A DNA stretch of 64,000 nucleotides from assembly GCF_947500765.1 (NCBI RefSeq), contig NZ_CANMTH010000005.1, positions 1-64,000 on the forward strand, in the 5' to 3' direction. Each line of letters starts with the position of its first letter. The stretch's first letter is position 1. Shown piece after piece: positions 1 through 10,069 of the stretch. A program made the translations under genes and the position numbers. This DNA comes from an uncultured Formosa sp. (GTDB lineage Bacteria > Bacteroidota > Bacteroidia > Flavobacteriales > Flavobacteriaceae). The notes beneath the pieces were generated by a model. That model saw only the letters and a list, made by a program, of their open reading frames with translations. It was not told the DNA's origin and ran no database searches.

Positions 1-2
1 AA

Positions 3-399
3 GAAAACAGAATAATAACATCAGAAAATAATAATCCTTCACTACCACCAATTTTTGTTTATAAAATGGTTAATGGAGAATTAAGTCTTTTAGGAACTTC
101 GGGGGTATAAATTTAGAAGGTGGAAAGACTATGGTTCTTATCTCGGTAATTACGCTGATTATGGAAATGACTTTGCTCATTCAAAAACAATTTCATTCAA
201 TTGTGGGCTCGAACTTTCAAATAATGACCTTAAATCTGGAACAATTTATGTCGTACTAAAAAAACAAGGATGTTTTAATCGCACCAAAGTTGACTATGGA
301 AATCCTGAAATTGCATATCGTCAAAGCTTGTGTAATCCTAAACAAATTTTAAAAGTTGAAGATTTTGATAGTGACTATGTATTATTAAAAAAATTATAG
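3..399 (+). pseudogene. Hypothetical protein gene, 5'-truncated by the window edge and apparently frameshifted
   Basis: Reading from base 3 gives an open frame that ends at a TAA at 108-110 (C-terminal residues LLGTSGV). A second open frame runs from 94 to a TAG at 397-399 with no ATG in its first third; it starts around FRRWKDYGSYLGNYADYGND and has normal coding character. The two frames meet at a run of five G (101-105). Removing one G joins them into one continuous protein. I infer a single gene broken by a one-base insertion in the homopolymer, or a sequencing error there. No family was recognised. The start lies outside the window. Confidence 0.55.
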
Positions 400-404
400 A
401 ATAA

Positions 405-749
405 ATGAGAAAATATTTAGCATTATTAATGACCGTTTTTTTATTTGTAAGTTGTTCTCAAAGTAAAAGAGAGCTTTATGAAATAACAGACTCATTCGTT
501 GAATCTTTAGATACTGAATTTGAAAGTTATGGTATACAAGGAGAAAAGTATTCAAAGAAAACAACTGAAGGTAAGTATAGAGTTATGCCATTTGGTAGAT
601 TAATCAATGTTAAAATAATGGAAGTTGTAGAAGATGGAACTTATGAAGAACTTCGAGATGGTTTAACAAACCATTATGAAGACGACAATCGAGTAAATAA
701 AGTCTATATCAATCAAGGAGGAACAATAATGATTGACTGTAGAAACTAA
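405..749 (+). CDS. Small lipoprotein of unknown function
   Basis: A 114-residue protein begins with a classic lipoprotein signal: basic n-region (MRKY), hydrophobic core, and a lipobox ending in FVSC at about residues 14-17. It should be lipidated on the Cys and anchored in a membrane. The mature part is charged, has no recognised domain, and contains a second Cys near the C-terminus. The gene starts five bases after the stop of the preceding broken gene, so the two may have been one transcription unit. The lipoprotein assignment is firm; the function is unknown. Confidence 0.7.
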   Translation: MRKYLALLMTVFLFVSCSQSKRELYEITDSFVESLDTEFESYGIQGEKYSKKTTEGKYRVMPFGRLINVKIMEVVEDGTYEELRDGLTNHYEDDNRVNKVYINQGGTIMIDCRN

Positions 750-750
750 A

Positions 751-1044
751 ACCTGTTTACACAATGGCTTACCGCTATTGCCTCCCTAAAAAATGCTTGA
801 GACAACAAAAGTGCTGCGTAAAGCTATTAATGCCAGTAGAGCGTTAGTATAGCTCAAAGGTATGTTAACTAATTTACCATAACCCACGTTATTTTTAGAC
901 ATACATCTGCAAGAAGTAAAAGCATGTTCTTAAATAGAAAATATTATTACAACTAACGATGATCTATAAAAATCTTTAGTAGCAGATAAAAAGTTTGATA
1001 ACCCAGCGACAAAAAAAGTGAAGTTTTTAAAAAGGAAACTGTAA
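751..1044 (+). pseudogene. Decayed Fic-family protein, N-terminal part (Fic_N-like)
   Basis: Read in the frame of base 751, this stretch gives NGLPLLPP, then LETTKVLRKAINASRALV, LKGMLTNLP, FLDIHLQEVKACS, IENIITTNDDL and KSLVADKKFDNPATKKV. This is the typical N-terminal region of Fic/DOC proteins: the LPLLPP opening, the ET-VL-KA helix, LKG, then LQE-S-IENI-TT-D-LY. At least five in-frame stop codons interrupt it (first at 787-789) while the frame is kept throughout. The HPFxxGNGR catalytic motif is absent, so only the N-terminal third survives. It is unrelated in position to the intact fic gene at 24.3 kb. The family call rests on remembered Fic_N conservation. Confidence 0.7.
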
Positions 1045-1199
1045 ATAATTTACAAATACAGAATGAACCTAAACAGAGGTTAGAGTAGACGTTTTATAGT
1101 TCTTATATGTCTAATATTAGTCTTGATAGGATGAAATCTACCTCCAAGGCACTCTACACATATAAATGATATTATTCGGGTTAAGGTGTAGTTTTATTG

Positions 1200-1297
1200 A
1201 AGTCCCTTTAGATAAATGAAAACGACAACCGAAGTTGCCGTTTTAAATGTTTTCACAACGGAATAATCCTTATTGTGAATTGATTTCAAATTGTTCA
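1200..1297 (-). ncRNA. tracrRNA of the type II-C CRISPR-Cas system
   Basis: Positions 1273-1294 are identical over 22 nt to the CRISPR repeat (crRNA sense), so the minus-strand transcript carries a perfect anti-repeat. Downstream on the minus strand come a short GGA/UCC hairpin near 1260-1270 and a strong hairpin at 1219-1244. That hairpin is an 11-bp stem (one G-U wobble in RNA) closed by a C(UUCG)G tetraloop. This is the usual anti-repeat, nexus, terminal-hairpin layout of tracrRNAs. The gene lies 95-190 bp upstream of cas9 and is transcribed away from it. Exact ends are not visible; no strong T-run follows the hairpin, so the 3' end may extend below 1200. Confidence 0.85.
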
Positions 1298-1391
1298 GCT
1301 AATATAATAAAAAAAAACTTTATGAGTTTGCGGGTTCCCGTAAATAGATAAAAATAGAAAATTGTATATTCCTAAAGTAAATTTAGCATAG

Positions 1392-4300
1392 ATGAAAAAA
1401 ATATTAGGTTTAGACTTAGGTACGAATTCAATAGGTTGGTCTTTAATACAACATGATTTAAAAAAAAGTTATGGTGAAATAATTGGGATAGGCTCTCGTA
1501 TCATACCAATGAGCCAAGATGTTTTAGGGAAATTTGATTCAGGTGTATCTATATCTCAAACAGCAGAGCGTACAAAATATAGAAGTGTTAGGAAATTAAT
1601 ACAACGAAACGTATTAAGAAGAGAGCGTTTACACAGGACACTACATCAATTAGGGTTTTTACCCAAACATTATGATGATGCAATTGATTTTGAGAATAAG
1701 CTAGGACAGTTTAGAGATAATACGGAAGTGAAACTTAACTATTGTATCAATCAAAATAACATACACGAATTTTTATTTAAAGATTCTTTTAATGAAATGA
1801 TTTTAGAGTTTAAAAAAGAAAACCCAGAATTATTTTATTTGAAAAATAATGGGGAAGAAACTAAAATCCCATACGACTGGACTTTATATTATTTAAGAAA
1901 AAAAGCGTTATCTCATAAAATATCAAAAGAGGAACTTAGCTGGCTTATTTTAAATTTCAACCAAAAACGAGGTTATTATCAATTAAGAGGTGAGGATGAT
2001 GGGACTGATGATAAAACCAAACATAAAGAGTATAAAGTCTTAAAGGTTAAAGAGATTATCAATTCCGGAGAAAAAGTAAAAGGTAAAATTCTTTATAATG
2101 TCATTTTTGAGAATGATTGGCTTTATGATAGACAAATCGTAGATATAAAAGAATGGGAGCATAAAGTTAAAGAATTTATCATTACAACTACTTTAGATGA
2201 AAATGGCAACCCTAAAACGGACAATGAAGGAGTTGTAAAAAGAAGTTTTAAAAAAGTAGATTCTGAAAAAGATTGGATTGCTATCAAATCTAAAACAGAA
2301 CAAGATATAGAGGCTTCTAACAAAACTGTTGGGGAATTTATTTATGAAACTTTACTTAAAAATCCAACACAAAAAATAAGGGGTAGTTTAGTTAAAACAA
2401 TTGAACGAAAATTTTATCGTGAAGAATTTGAAAAAATTATAAATAAACAAATTAAATTTCATCCTGAAATTAATATAAATACAGTAGTCGGGAAAGAAAA
2501 CTATACTAAATGTGTTTTAGAATTATATCCTAGAAATGAAGCACATGCAAATAATATCATCAATAATGATTTTAATTATTTGTTTACAAAAGATATTATT
2601 TTTTATCAAAGACCTTTAAAGAGTAAAAAATCTGAAATAGATAATTGCCAATATGAATTTAAAACTTTTTTAAAAACAGATAAAATCACAGGCAAAACGT
2701 TCTTAGAAAAACAACCTTTAAAGGCCATCCCAAAATCGAATCCTTTATTTCAGGAATTCCGTCTTTGGCAATTTATACATAATTTAAAAATCTACGTAAA
2801 GGAAATTTCAATTGATAATAAACCTCAGTTAGATGTTGATATTACTAATACATTGTTTACTTCAGAAAAAGATTGGGCGTCTCTTTTTAAATATTTAAAC
2901 ACTAAAAAAGAAATAGAGCAAAAACACGTCATTGAATATTTGGTTTCTCATAAATTAATTTTAAAAACGGAAAAAACAAATTATCGGTGGAATTATGTTG
3001 AAGATAAAAAATATCCTGGTAATGAGACACATGTTAATTTTGTTAATCGTTTAAAAAAAGTAGAGAACTTAAATGTAGATGAGTTTTTAACTCCTGTAAT
3101 AGAGTTTAAATTATGGCATATTATTTATTCGGTCACAGATAAAAACGAATATGAAACAGCTTTAAAGAACTTTGCGTTCAGACAAAATATTGATAAAGAT
3201 ACATTTGTTGATAATTTCAAAAAGTATCCTCCATTTAAAAGTGATTACGGAGCGTATTCTGCAAAAGCAATTAAAAAGATATTGCCTTTAATGAGATTAG
3301 GTGAGTTTTGGAATGAAAATGATATTACAGAACCTATAAAAGAAAAAATAGCAGATCTTAAAGCAAGATTATCAACTATTAATTATGATGAAAATGTTTT
3401 TAAGAAAGATGAACACAATTTATTAAATACTATTGTAGATGATATGCTTCCTAAGCAATTCTTAAAAAGTTTTGTTCACTTAAAAGATAAGAATCACTTA
3501 GCGGGATTAAACACTTATCAAGCGTGTTATCTTGTATATGAAAGACATTCTGAAAGTAGTGATGTCTCACAGTGGAAAACCCCTAATGATATTGATATTT
3601 TTTTAAACAATTTTAAACAACATAGTTTACGTAATCCTATTGTTGAACAAGTGGTAACGGAAACCCTACGTACAGTACGTGATATTTGGAAATACCATGG
3701 GAATAGTGATTCTAATTATTTTAATGAAATCCATATTGAGTTAGGTCGAGAAATGAAAAATCCTGCTGACAAACGTAAGCAAATGTCAGATAGAATAAAT
3801 GAAAATGAAAACACCAATCAACGTATCAAGGGTATTCTTCAAGAGTTAATGAATGATGGAGTTAAAGACATCAAACCTTATTCTCCTAGTCAGCAGGAAA
3901 TATTAAAAATATACGAAGATGGTGTTTCTCAAAATCCTGATGTTTCTTATGCTAATATTAGTGAGGATGATATTTCTAAAATCAAAAAAAATAGTAATCC
4001 TACACCAAACGAAATTAACAAATATAAACTTTGGTTAGAACAAGGGTATGTTTCTCCGTATACAGGTAATATTATTCCTTTAAATAAATTATTTACGACG
4101 GCATATCAAATAGAACACATAATACCGCAATCTAGATATTTCGATAATTCGCTAAGTAATAAAGTAATCTGTGAAAGTGATATTAACGATGATAAAAGCA
4201 ATAAGACAGCTTATGAATATATTAAAGAAAAAGGAGGTAGTATTATTAATGGATTTAAACTTTTAGAATTAGATACATACGAAAAACAGTGTCAAAATTA

Positions 4301-6098
4301 TTTTAAAAAAAACAGAACCAAACTTAAAAATCTTTTAAGTGAGGATATTCCAGAAGGTTTTATAAACAGACAGTTAAATGATAGCAGATATATTAGTAAG
4401 TTAATCAAAGGCTTATTAAGTAATATTGTTAGAGAAGACAATGAACAAGAAGCCACCTCTAAAAACATTGTACCCGTTACAGGAAGTATTACCTCTAAAT
4501 TAAAGCAAGATTGGGGATTAAATGATAAATGGAATGAAATTATAGCACCTCGTTTCAAACGCTTAAATGAAATGACCAATTCAAGCGATTTTGGTTTTTT
4601 TGATAAAAAAATAAATGCGTTTAGAATACAAGTTCCTGATACTATTTCAAGAGGTTTTAATAAAAAAAGGATAGACCATAGGCATCATGCTCTAGACGCT
4701 TTAGTTATTGCTTGTTGCACGAAAGAACATATAAACTATTTAACATCTTTAAATACAAATCGTAAAAACTATGGCTTAAGAGATCGTTTATTAATTATAA
4801 ATGAAAATGGTCATCATACTAAGCATTTTAAAATGCCTTGGGATAATTTTCCTATAGATTGTAAAAATGCTATTGAAAACACTATTGTAAGTTTTAAACA
4901 AAATCTACGTGTAATTAATAAAACGACTAATAAGTACCAAAGTTATAAAGATGAAAACGGAAATTTAAGATTAGGAAAAAACGGAAAACCTAAAAAAGAA
5001 TTAACACGTCAAACTAAAGGTGATAATTGGGCTGTACGTAAGCCAATGCATAAAGAAACAGTTTCAGGAGAAGTAAAGATAAAACGCATCAGAAAAGGAT
5101 TAGTTAATCTTACAAGTTGTTTAAATGACTGGCATTTAATTGTAGATAAAGAAATTAAAAATCAGATTAAAAAAATTATAAGCACTTATGATTTTGATTT
5201 AAAATTGATTAAGAAACATTTAAAGGACAACCCTATAATTATTAATAACAACCCTATTAGTAAAGTACTAGTTTATGAGTATACAAAAAATGCAACTGCA
5301 ACAAGAGTTGCATTGTCAGAAAAATTTACCCGTAAACAGTTAGATTCCATCACTGATGGTGGAATACAACAAATTTTAAACAATCATCTCCTGTTTTTTA
5401 TTGATGAAAATGGAAAAGAAAAATATGATTTGGCTTTTAATTGTGATGGATTAGAAAAATTAAATAAAAACATCATTCAATTAAATAATGGAAAAAAACA
5501 CCAACCTATTTATAAAGTAAGAATATATGAAGAAGGTAGTAAATTTAATATCTCTGAAAACAAAGAAAGCCCTAAAAGCAAAAAGAAGGTTGAGGCAGCA
5601 AAAGGTACCAACTTATTTTTTGCCATCTACTGGAATGAAGAGAAACAAAAAAGAATTTACGAAACAGTACCTTTTAATGTGGTTTTAGAACATCAAAAAC
5701 AAGTAGCTCATCTACCCAAAAATGAGAGAACACCTGTTCCTATAGATACCACAAAAGGCAGATTTCTGTTTTCATTGTCTCCTAATGATTTAGTTTATAT
5801 TCCTACGGAAGAAGAGGTTGAAAATATGAGCATAATAAATTATGAAAAATTAACCATGCAAAAACTAACTAATAATATTTACAAGATGGTAAGTAGTACT
5901 GGTGGTGAGTGTCATTTTATTTTAGCAAATATTGCATCTCTAATCAAAAATTATGACTCAAAAAGTAAAACAGGTGAGTTAGGTAGTCTTAATAAGCTTG
6001 AAACAACAATGGATAAATTAAACCCTATAAGAATTAAAGAAAAATGTTGGAAACTAAAAATAGATAGACTTGGAAACATCACTAATATAATTAAGTAA
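1392..6098 (+). CDS. cas9: CRISPR-associated endonuclease Cas9 (type II-C)
   Basis: RNA-guided double-strand DNA endonuclease of 1568 residues, in the long size class known for Bacteroidetes II-C Cas9. RuvC-I is ILGLDLGTNSIGWSLI with catalytic D8. The arginine-rich bridge helix (RTKYRSVRKLIQRNVLRRER) lies near residues 57-77. RuvC-II is IHIELGREMK with E783. The HNH motif is IEHIIPQSRYFDNSLSNK with E908/H909. RuvC-III is HRHHALDALV with H1099/D1102. All key residues are present, so nuclease activity is expected. The C-terminal 450 residues should hold the PAM-interacting region. cas1 follows after 2 bases and cas2 after another 3, and no csn2 or cas4 is nearby, which defines subtype II-C. Confidence 0.97.
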   Translation: MKKILGLDLGTNSIGWSLIQHDLKKSYGEIIGIGSRIIPMSQDVLGKFDSGVSISQTAERTKYRSVRKLIQRNVLRRERLHRTLHQLGFLPKHYDDAIDFENKLGQFRDNTEVKLNYCINQNNIHEFLFKDSFNEMILEFKKENPELFYLKNNGEETKIPYDWTLYYLRKKALSHKISKEELSWLILNFNQKRGYYQLRGEDDGTDDKTKHKEYKVLKVKEIINSGEKVKGKILYNVIFENDWLYDRQIVDIKEWEHKVKEFIITTTLDENGNPKTDNEGVVKRSFKKVDSEKDWIAIKSKTEQDIEASNKTVGEFIYETLLKNPTQKIRGSLVKTIERKFYREEFEKIINKQIKFHPEININTVVGKENYTKCVLELYPRNEAHANNIINNDFNYLFTKDIIFYQRPLKSKKSEIDNCQYEFKTFLKTDKITGKTFLEKQPLKAIPKSNPLFQEFRLWQFIHNLKIYVKEISIDNKPQLDVDITNTLFTSEKDWASLFKYLNTKKEIEQKHVIEYLVSHKLILKTEKTNYRWNYVEDKKYPGNETHVNFVNRLKKVENLNVDEFLTPVIEFKLWHIIYSVTDKNEYETALKNFAFRQNIDKDTFVDNFKKYPPFKSDYGAYSAKAIKKILPLMRLGEFWNENDITEPIKEKIADLKARLSTINYDENVFKKDEHNLLNTIVDDMLPKQFLKSFVHLKDKNHLAGLNTYQACYLVYERHSESSDVSQWKTPNDIDIFLNNFKQHSLRNPIVEQVVTETLRTVRDIWKYHGNSDSNYFNEIHIELGREMKNPADKRKQMSDRINENENTNQRIKGILQELMNDGVKDIKPYSPSQQEILKIYEDGVSQNPDVSYANISEDDISKIKKNSNPTPNEINKYKLWLEQGYVSPYTGNIIPLNKLFTTAYQIEHIIPQSRYFDNSLSNKVICESDINDDKSNKTAYEYIKEKGGSIINGFKLLELDTYEKQCQNYFKKNRTKLKNLLSEDIPEGFINRQLNDSRYISKLIKGLLSNIVREDNEQEATSKNIVPVTGSITSKLKQDWGLNDKWNEIIAPRFKRLNEMTNSSDFGFFDKKINAFRIQVPDTISRGFNKKRIDHRHHALDALVIACCTKEHINYLTSLNTNRKNYGLRDRLLIINENGHHTKHFKMPWDNFPIDCKNAIENTIVSFKQNLRVINKTTNKYQSYKDENGNLRLGKNGKPKKELTRQTKGDNWAVRKPMHKETVSGEVKIKRIRKGLVNLTSCLNDWHLIVDKEIKNQIKKIISTYDFDLKLIKKHLKDNPIIINNNPISKVLVYEYTKNATATRVALSEKFTRKQLDSITDGGIQQILNNHLLFFIDENGKEKYDLAFNCDGLEKLNKNIIQLNNGKKHQPIYKVRIYEEGSKFNISENKESPKSKKKVEAAKGTNLFFAIYWNEEKQKRIYETVPFNVVLEHQKQVAHLPKNERTPVPIDTTKGRFLFSLSPNDLVYIPTEEEVENMSIINYEKLTMQKLTNNIYKMVSSTGGECHFILANIASLIKNYDSKSKTGELGSLNKLETTMDKLNPIRIKEKCWKLKIDRLGNITNIIK

Positions 6099-6100
6099 TT

Positions 6101-6988
6101 ATGATAAAACGCACAATTTACATAGGAAACCCTGCATACCTTAAACTAAAGAACCAACAATTGTTGGTACAAGAACCTTTAGGAGATATAAAAGGTGCTG
6201 TACCTATAGAAGATATGGCGTTGTTGGTTTTAGATCATTATCAAATAAATATCAGTACACAAGTTATCAATAGTTTACAAGGAAATGGCGTGTGTATTGT
6301 TACCTGCGATGGACATCACTTACCTTTTGGGATCACATTACCCCTTTACGGCCATACAGAGCATTCAGAACGCATCAAATATCAATTAGATGTGAGTGAG
6401 CCTTTAAAAAAACAGCTATGGAAACAAACTATTATTCAAAAAATTAAAAATCAAGAAGCTTTACTAAAGTTAAATAATCGGGTTTATAAGCCTATGGAGG
6501 AATATAGAGCGGCTACAAAAAGTGGAGATACGGGCAATACCGAAGGTAAAGCGGCACAACATTATTGGAAGCACTTATTCCCTGAATTTCAACGTAACCG
6601 TTTTGGAGATGCTCCTAATGCACTTCTTAATTTTGGTTATGCTATTTTACGCAGTATAGTTGCCAGGGCTTTGGTCAGTTCAGGGTTGTTGCCGGTGTTG
6701 GGGATATTTCATAAAAATAAATACAACCCGTATTGTTTGGCAGATGACATTATGGAACCTTACAGGCCTTTTGTAGATAAAATGGTTGTAAACTATGTAA
6801 ATAATTTTGAGGAAACATATGAATTAACAAAGGAGGTGAAAGCTTATTTATTAGGGATAGCGACGCAAGATGTTTGGATTGATGGCCAGCAAAGGCCGTT
6901 GTTAGTAGCGGTTACAACCACTACAGCCTCATTATATAAATGTTATACAGGAGAGTTTAGAAGTATTAAATATCCGGAATTAGATTAA
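6101..6988 (+). CDS. cas1: CRISPR-associated integrase Cas1
   Basis: Spacer-integration enzyme; with Cas2 it inserts new spacers at the leader end of the array. Its 295 residues are a normal length for type II Cas1. The metal ligands are recognisable: E148 in NTEGKAAQHYW, H204 in GIFHKNKYNPYCLADD, and E219 in IMEPYRP. The N-terminal beta domain (about 1-75) includes PIEDMALLVLDHYQ. The gene starts 2 bases after the cas9 stop and ends 3 bases before cas2, so the three are co-transcribed. All catalytic residues are intact, so the system may still acquire spacers. Confidence 0.96.
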   Translation: MIKRTIYIGNPAYLKLKNQQLLVQEPLGDIKGAVPIEDMALLVLDHYQINISTQVINSLQGNGVCIVTCDGHHLPFGITLPLYGHTEHSERIKYQLDVSEPLKKQLWKQTIIQKIKNQEALLKLNNRVYKPMEEYRAATKSGDTGNTEGKAAQHYWKHLFPEFQRNRFGDAPNALLNFGYAILRSIVARALVSSGLLPVLGIFHKNKYNPYCLADDIMEPYRPFVDKMVVNYVNNFEETYELTKEVKAYLLGIATQDVWIDGQQRPLLVAVTTTTASLYKCYTGEFRSIKYPELD

Positions 6989-7330
<342 letters not shown>

Positions 7331-7341
7331 ATTCTAAAAAG

Positions 7342-7379
7342 AATCCCTAACCCTCTAGTTTGCTAAAGTTTTAGGGATT
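7342..7379. terminator. Inverted repeat between cas2 and the CRISPR array, possible bidirectional terminator
   Basis: AATCCCTAA at 7342-7350 pairs perfectly with TTAGGGATT at 7371-7379 across a 20-nt loop. The cas operon reads in from the left and the pre-crRNA is inferred to read in from the right, so a stem here could end either transcript. No clean T-run follows on the plus strand, so the terminator role is inferred. Confidence 0.4.
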
Positions 7380-7382
7380 GAC

Positions 7383-9632
7383 CATGTGATTGCTCACATA
7401 AAAATACAATTTGAAATCAATTCACAACGGTAATAGGTTTCGTCCATAAGCGGATAAACATGTGATTGCTCACATAAAAATACAATTTGAAATCAATTCA
7501 CAACTCTAAAGTACCAAGGTGAGAAAACTGGCTCCATGTGATTGCTCACATAAAAATACAATTTGAAATCAATTCACAACTATTCCTTCACATGGTGGTA
7601 AAAGGACACCCATGTGATTGCTCACATAAAAATACAATTTGAAATCAATTCACAACTAAAACCTACCCTTAAATCAGATAATGTTCCATGTGATTGCTCA
7701 CATAAAAATACAATTTGAAATCAATTCACAACCGAAACAGTATAATTATGGCAATAGTAGATCATGTGATTGCTCACATAAAAATACAATTTGAAATCAA
7801 TTCACAACAGTTTGAATATACTATTACCGATGCCACTACATGTGATTGCTCACATAAAAATACAATTTGAAATCAATTCACAACAAAGTTCTGCGGCTTA
7901 TAGTGTAATTAAAACATGTGATTGCTCACATAAAAATACAATTTGAAATCAATTCACAACATACAATCCTTTCAACGAAATTCATATTTACATGTGATTG
8001 CTCACATAAAAATACAATTTGAAATCAATTCACAACAGGAAATACGCAAGCTGGTAGAATGTCATACATGTGATTGCTCACATAAAAATACAATTTGAAA
8101 TCAATTCACAACTTGTAGCATACCAATTAACTAACGGAACGGCATGTGATTGCTCACATAAAAATACAATTTGAAATCAATTCACAACCTGTTGCTCGTA
8201 ATTCTATACATATGGTTGCATGTGATTGCTCACATAAAAATACAATTTGAAATCAATTCACAACGCAATTTGCAAACATATCTAACGGATATAACATGTG
8301 ATTGCTCACATAAAAATACAATTTGAAATCAATTCACAACTCTCTTGGGTTTATAGGCTCAATGCTAAAACATGTGATTGCTCACATAAAAATACAATTT
8401 GAAATCAATTCACAACCCATTATTATAGTTTGTTTTCGTATAAATACATGTGATTGCTCACATAAAAATACAATTTGAAATCAATTCACAACACTTTCGT
8501 TTCGATTGTTTCCCCTTCTACTCATGTGATTGCTCACATAAAAATACAATTTGAAATCAATTCACAACGTAACTGGACAGACACCGCATTTAACACAACA
8601 TGTGATTGCTCACATAAAAATACAATTTGAAATCAATTCACAACGGGTTTGCATAAATTCGATAATGTGTTTGTCATGTGATTGCTCACATAAAAATACA
8701 ATTTGAAATCAATTCACAACAATTCTTAAAGCTTCTCCATTAACTAACTCCATGTGATTGCTCACATAAAAATACAATTTGAAATCAATTCACAACTAAG
8801 GAACGAAACTTGGCTTAATGAAGCTCCATGTGATTGCTCACATAAAAATACAATTTGAAATCAATTCACAACACGATTTGTATAGCAAGACATTGGACAG
8901 TACATGTGATTGCTCACATAAAAATACAATTTGAAATCAATTCACAACAAGATGCTTCAATACCTTTTTCTGATAATTCATGTGATTGCTCACATAAAAA
9001 TACAATTTGAAATCAATTCACAACACTCTATCTTCTATATTATACACGTCTTTTCATGTGATTGCTCACATAAAAATACAATTTGAAATCAATTCACAAC
9101 AGCTTCTTCTGTAGCTTTTTTTGCATCATTCATGTGATTGCTCACATAAAAATACAATTTGAAATCAATTCACAACGGTTAATTTATACACCTTTTACTG
9201 TTCATACATGTGATTGCTCACATAAAAATACAATTTGAAATCAATTCACAACAACGCTCCGAACATACTGCTAGCAATATCTCATGTGATTGCTCACATA
9301 AAAATACAATTTGAAATCAATTCACAACAGCTTCGGCGTAAGCCTTTAAATTAAAATCCATGTGATTGCTCACATAAAAATACAATTTGAAATCAATTCA
9401 CAACCAACATCTGGAGTCAACCTATCTTTTACAACATGTGATTGCTCACATAAAAATACAATTTGAAATCAATTCACAACACAACATCTTTATCGACAAT
9501 AAGCTTTTCACATGTGATTGCTCACATAAAAATACAATTTGAAATCAATTCACAACAGCTTTTGCTCAACTTAAATTGTGACATATCATGTGATTGCTCA
9601 CATAAAAATACAATTTGAAATCAATTCACAAC
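7383..9632 (-). CRISPR. Type II-C CRISPR array: 30 repeats of 46 nt, 29 spacers of 30 nt
   Basis: The plus-strand repeat begins CATGTGATTGCTCACAT and ends GAAATCAATTCACAAC (46 nt). The first starts at 7383 and the last ends at 9632; the 76-nt period fits exactly 29 times, and every spacer I measured is 30 nt. In crRNA sense the repeat begins GTTGTGAATTGATTTCAAA, the usual Bacteroidetes II-C pattern, and this end matches the tracrRNA anti-repeat, so transcription is leftward. The other end carries a perfect dyad, ATGTGA-TTGC-TCACAT. I saw no degenerate repeat at either end. Spacer sequences are all different. Spacer targets were not identified. Confidence 0.98.
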
Positions 9633-10069
9633 CAGCTTATACCTATTTTTTATAAATACTCGAGAATATCATCAATTGTTTAAAAACGTACTTAGTTTTG
9701 TTTTTAAGCTTTAAGAATAAAAATTGTTTATAGGATAAATGAAGGCTATAGTGATTAATAATTTTGTTTTGATTATCGGTTACTTGCCTAATCTTACAAA
9801 TTAAACTAGAATATGTGTTTTCTAAAGAGTTATAACGCTATCTAATAAATTATTACGATTACGGTGTAATGCATTCGTAGAAATGCTAATCAAGTGTTTA
9901 TTGTATTATTCCTTTTAATATTTTCCATTTACGGTTAACAGTAATATTATCGCAATATTTAATAATATATTTATTCCTAAAATTAAATAGATCTAATTCT
10001 TTTACTCTCATTACATCAATTTATTAGTAAAAGGGATTAGTTCAAGTCTGATATCACTAAAAATAAATT
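9633..10069 (-). promoter_or_regulatory. Probable CRISPR leader and intergenic region
   Basis: This strongly AT-rich 437-bp stretch follows the last repeat. Because the pre-crRNA is inferred to be transcribed from right to left, it is the leader side of the array, where new spacers would enter and the array promoter should lie. The base pairs touching the first transcribed repeat read AAGCTG in crRNA sense. I found no open reading frame and no confident promoter box. Confidence 0.5.

Noticed and set aside
755..785. attC/cassette-like intergenic motif after the lipoprotein gene
   Set aside because: The same bases translate to NGLPLLPP, the opening of a Fic_N domain that continues for 90 codons, so they are pseudogene sequence.
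7383..9632. Promoter inside each CRISPR repeat, as in Neisseria II-C
   Set aside because: A TATTTTTA stretch partly resembles TAnnTTTG, but no -33 element at the right spacing was found.
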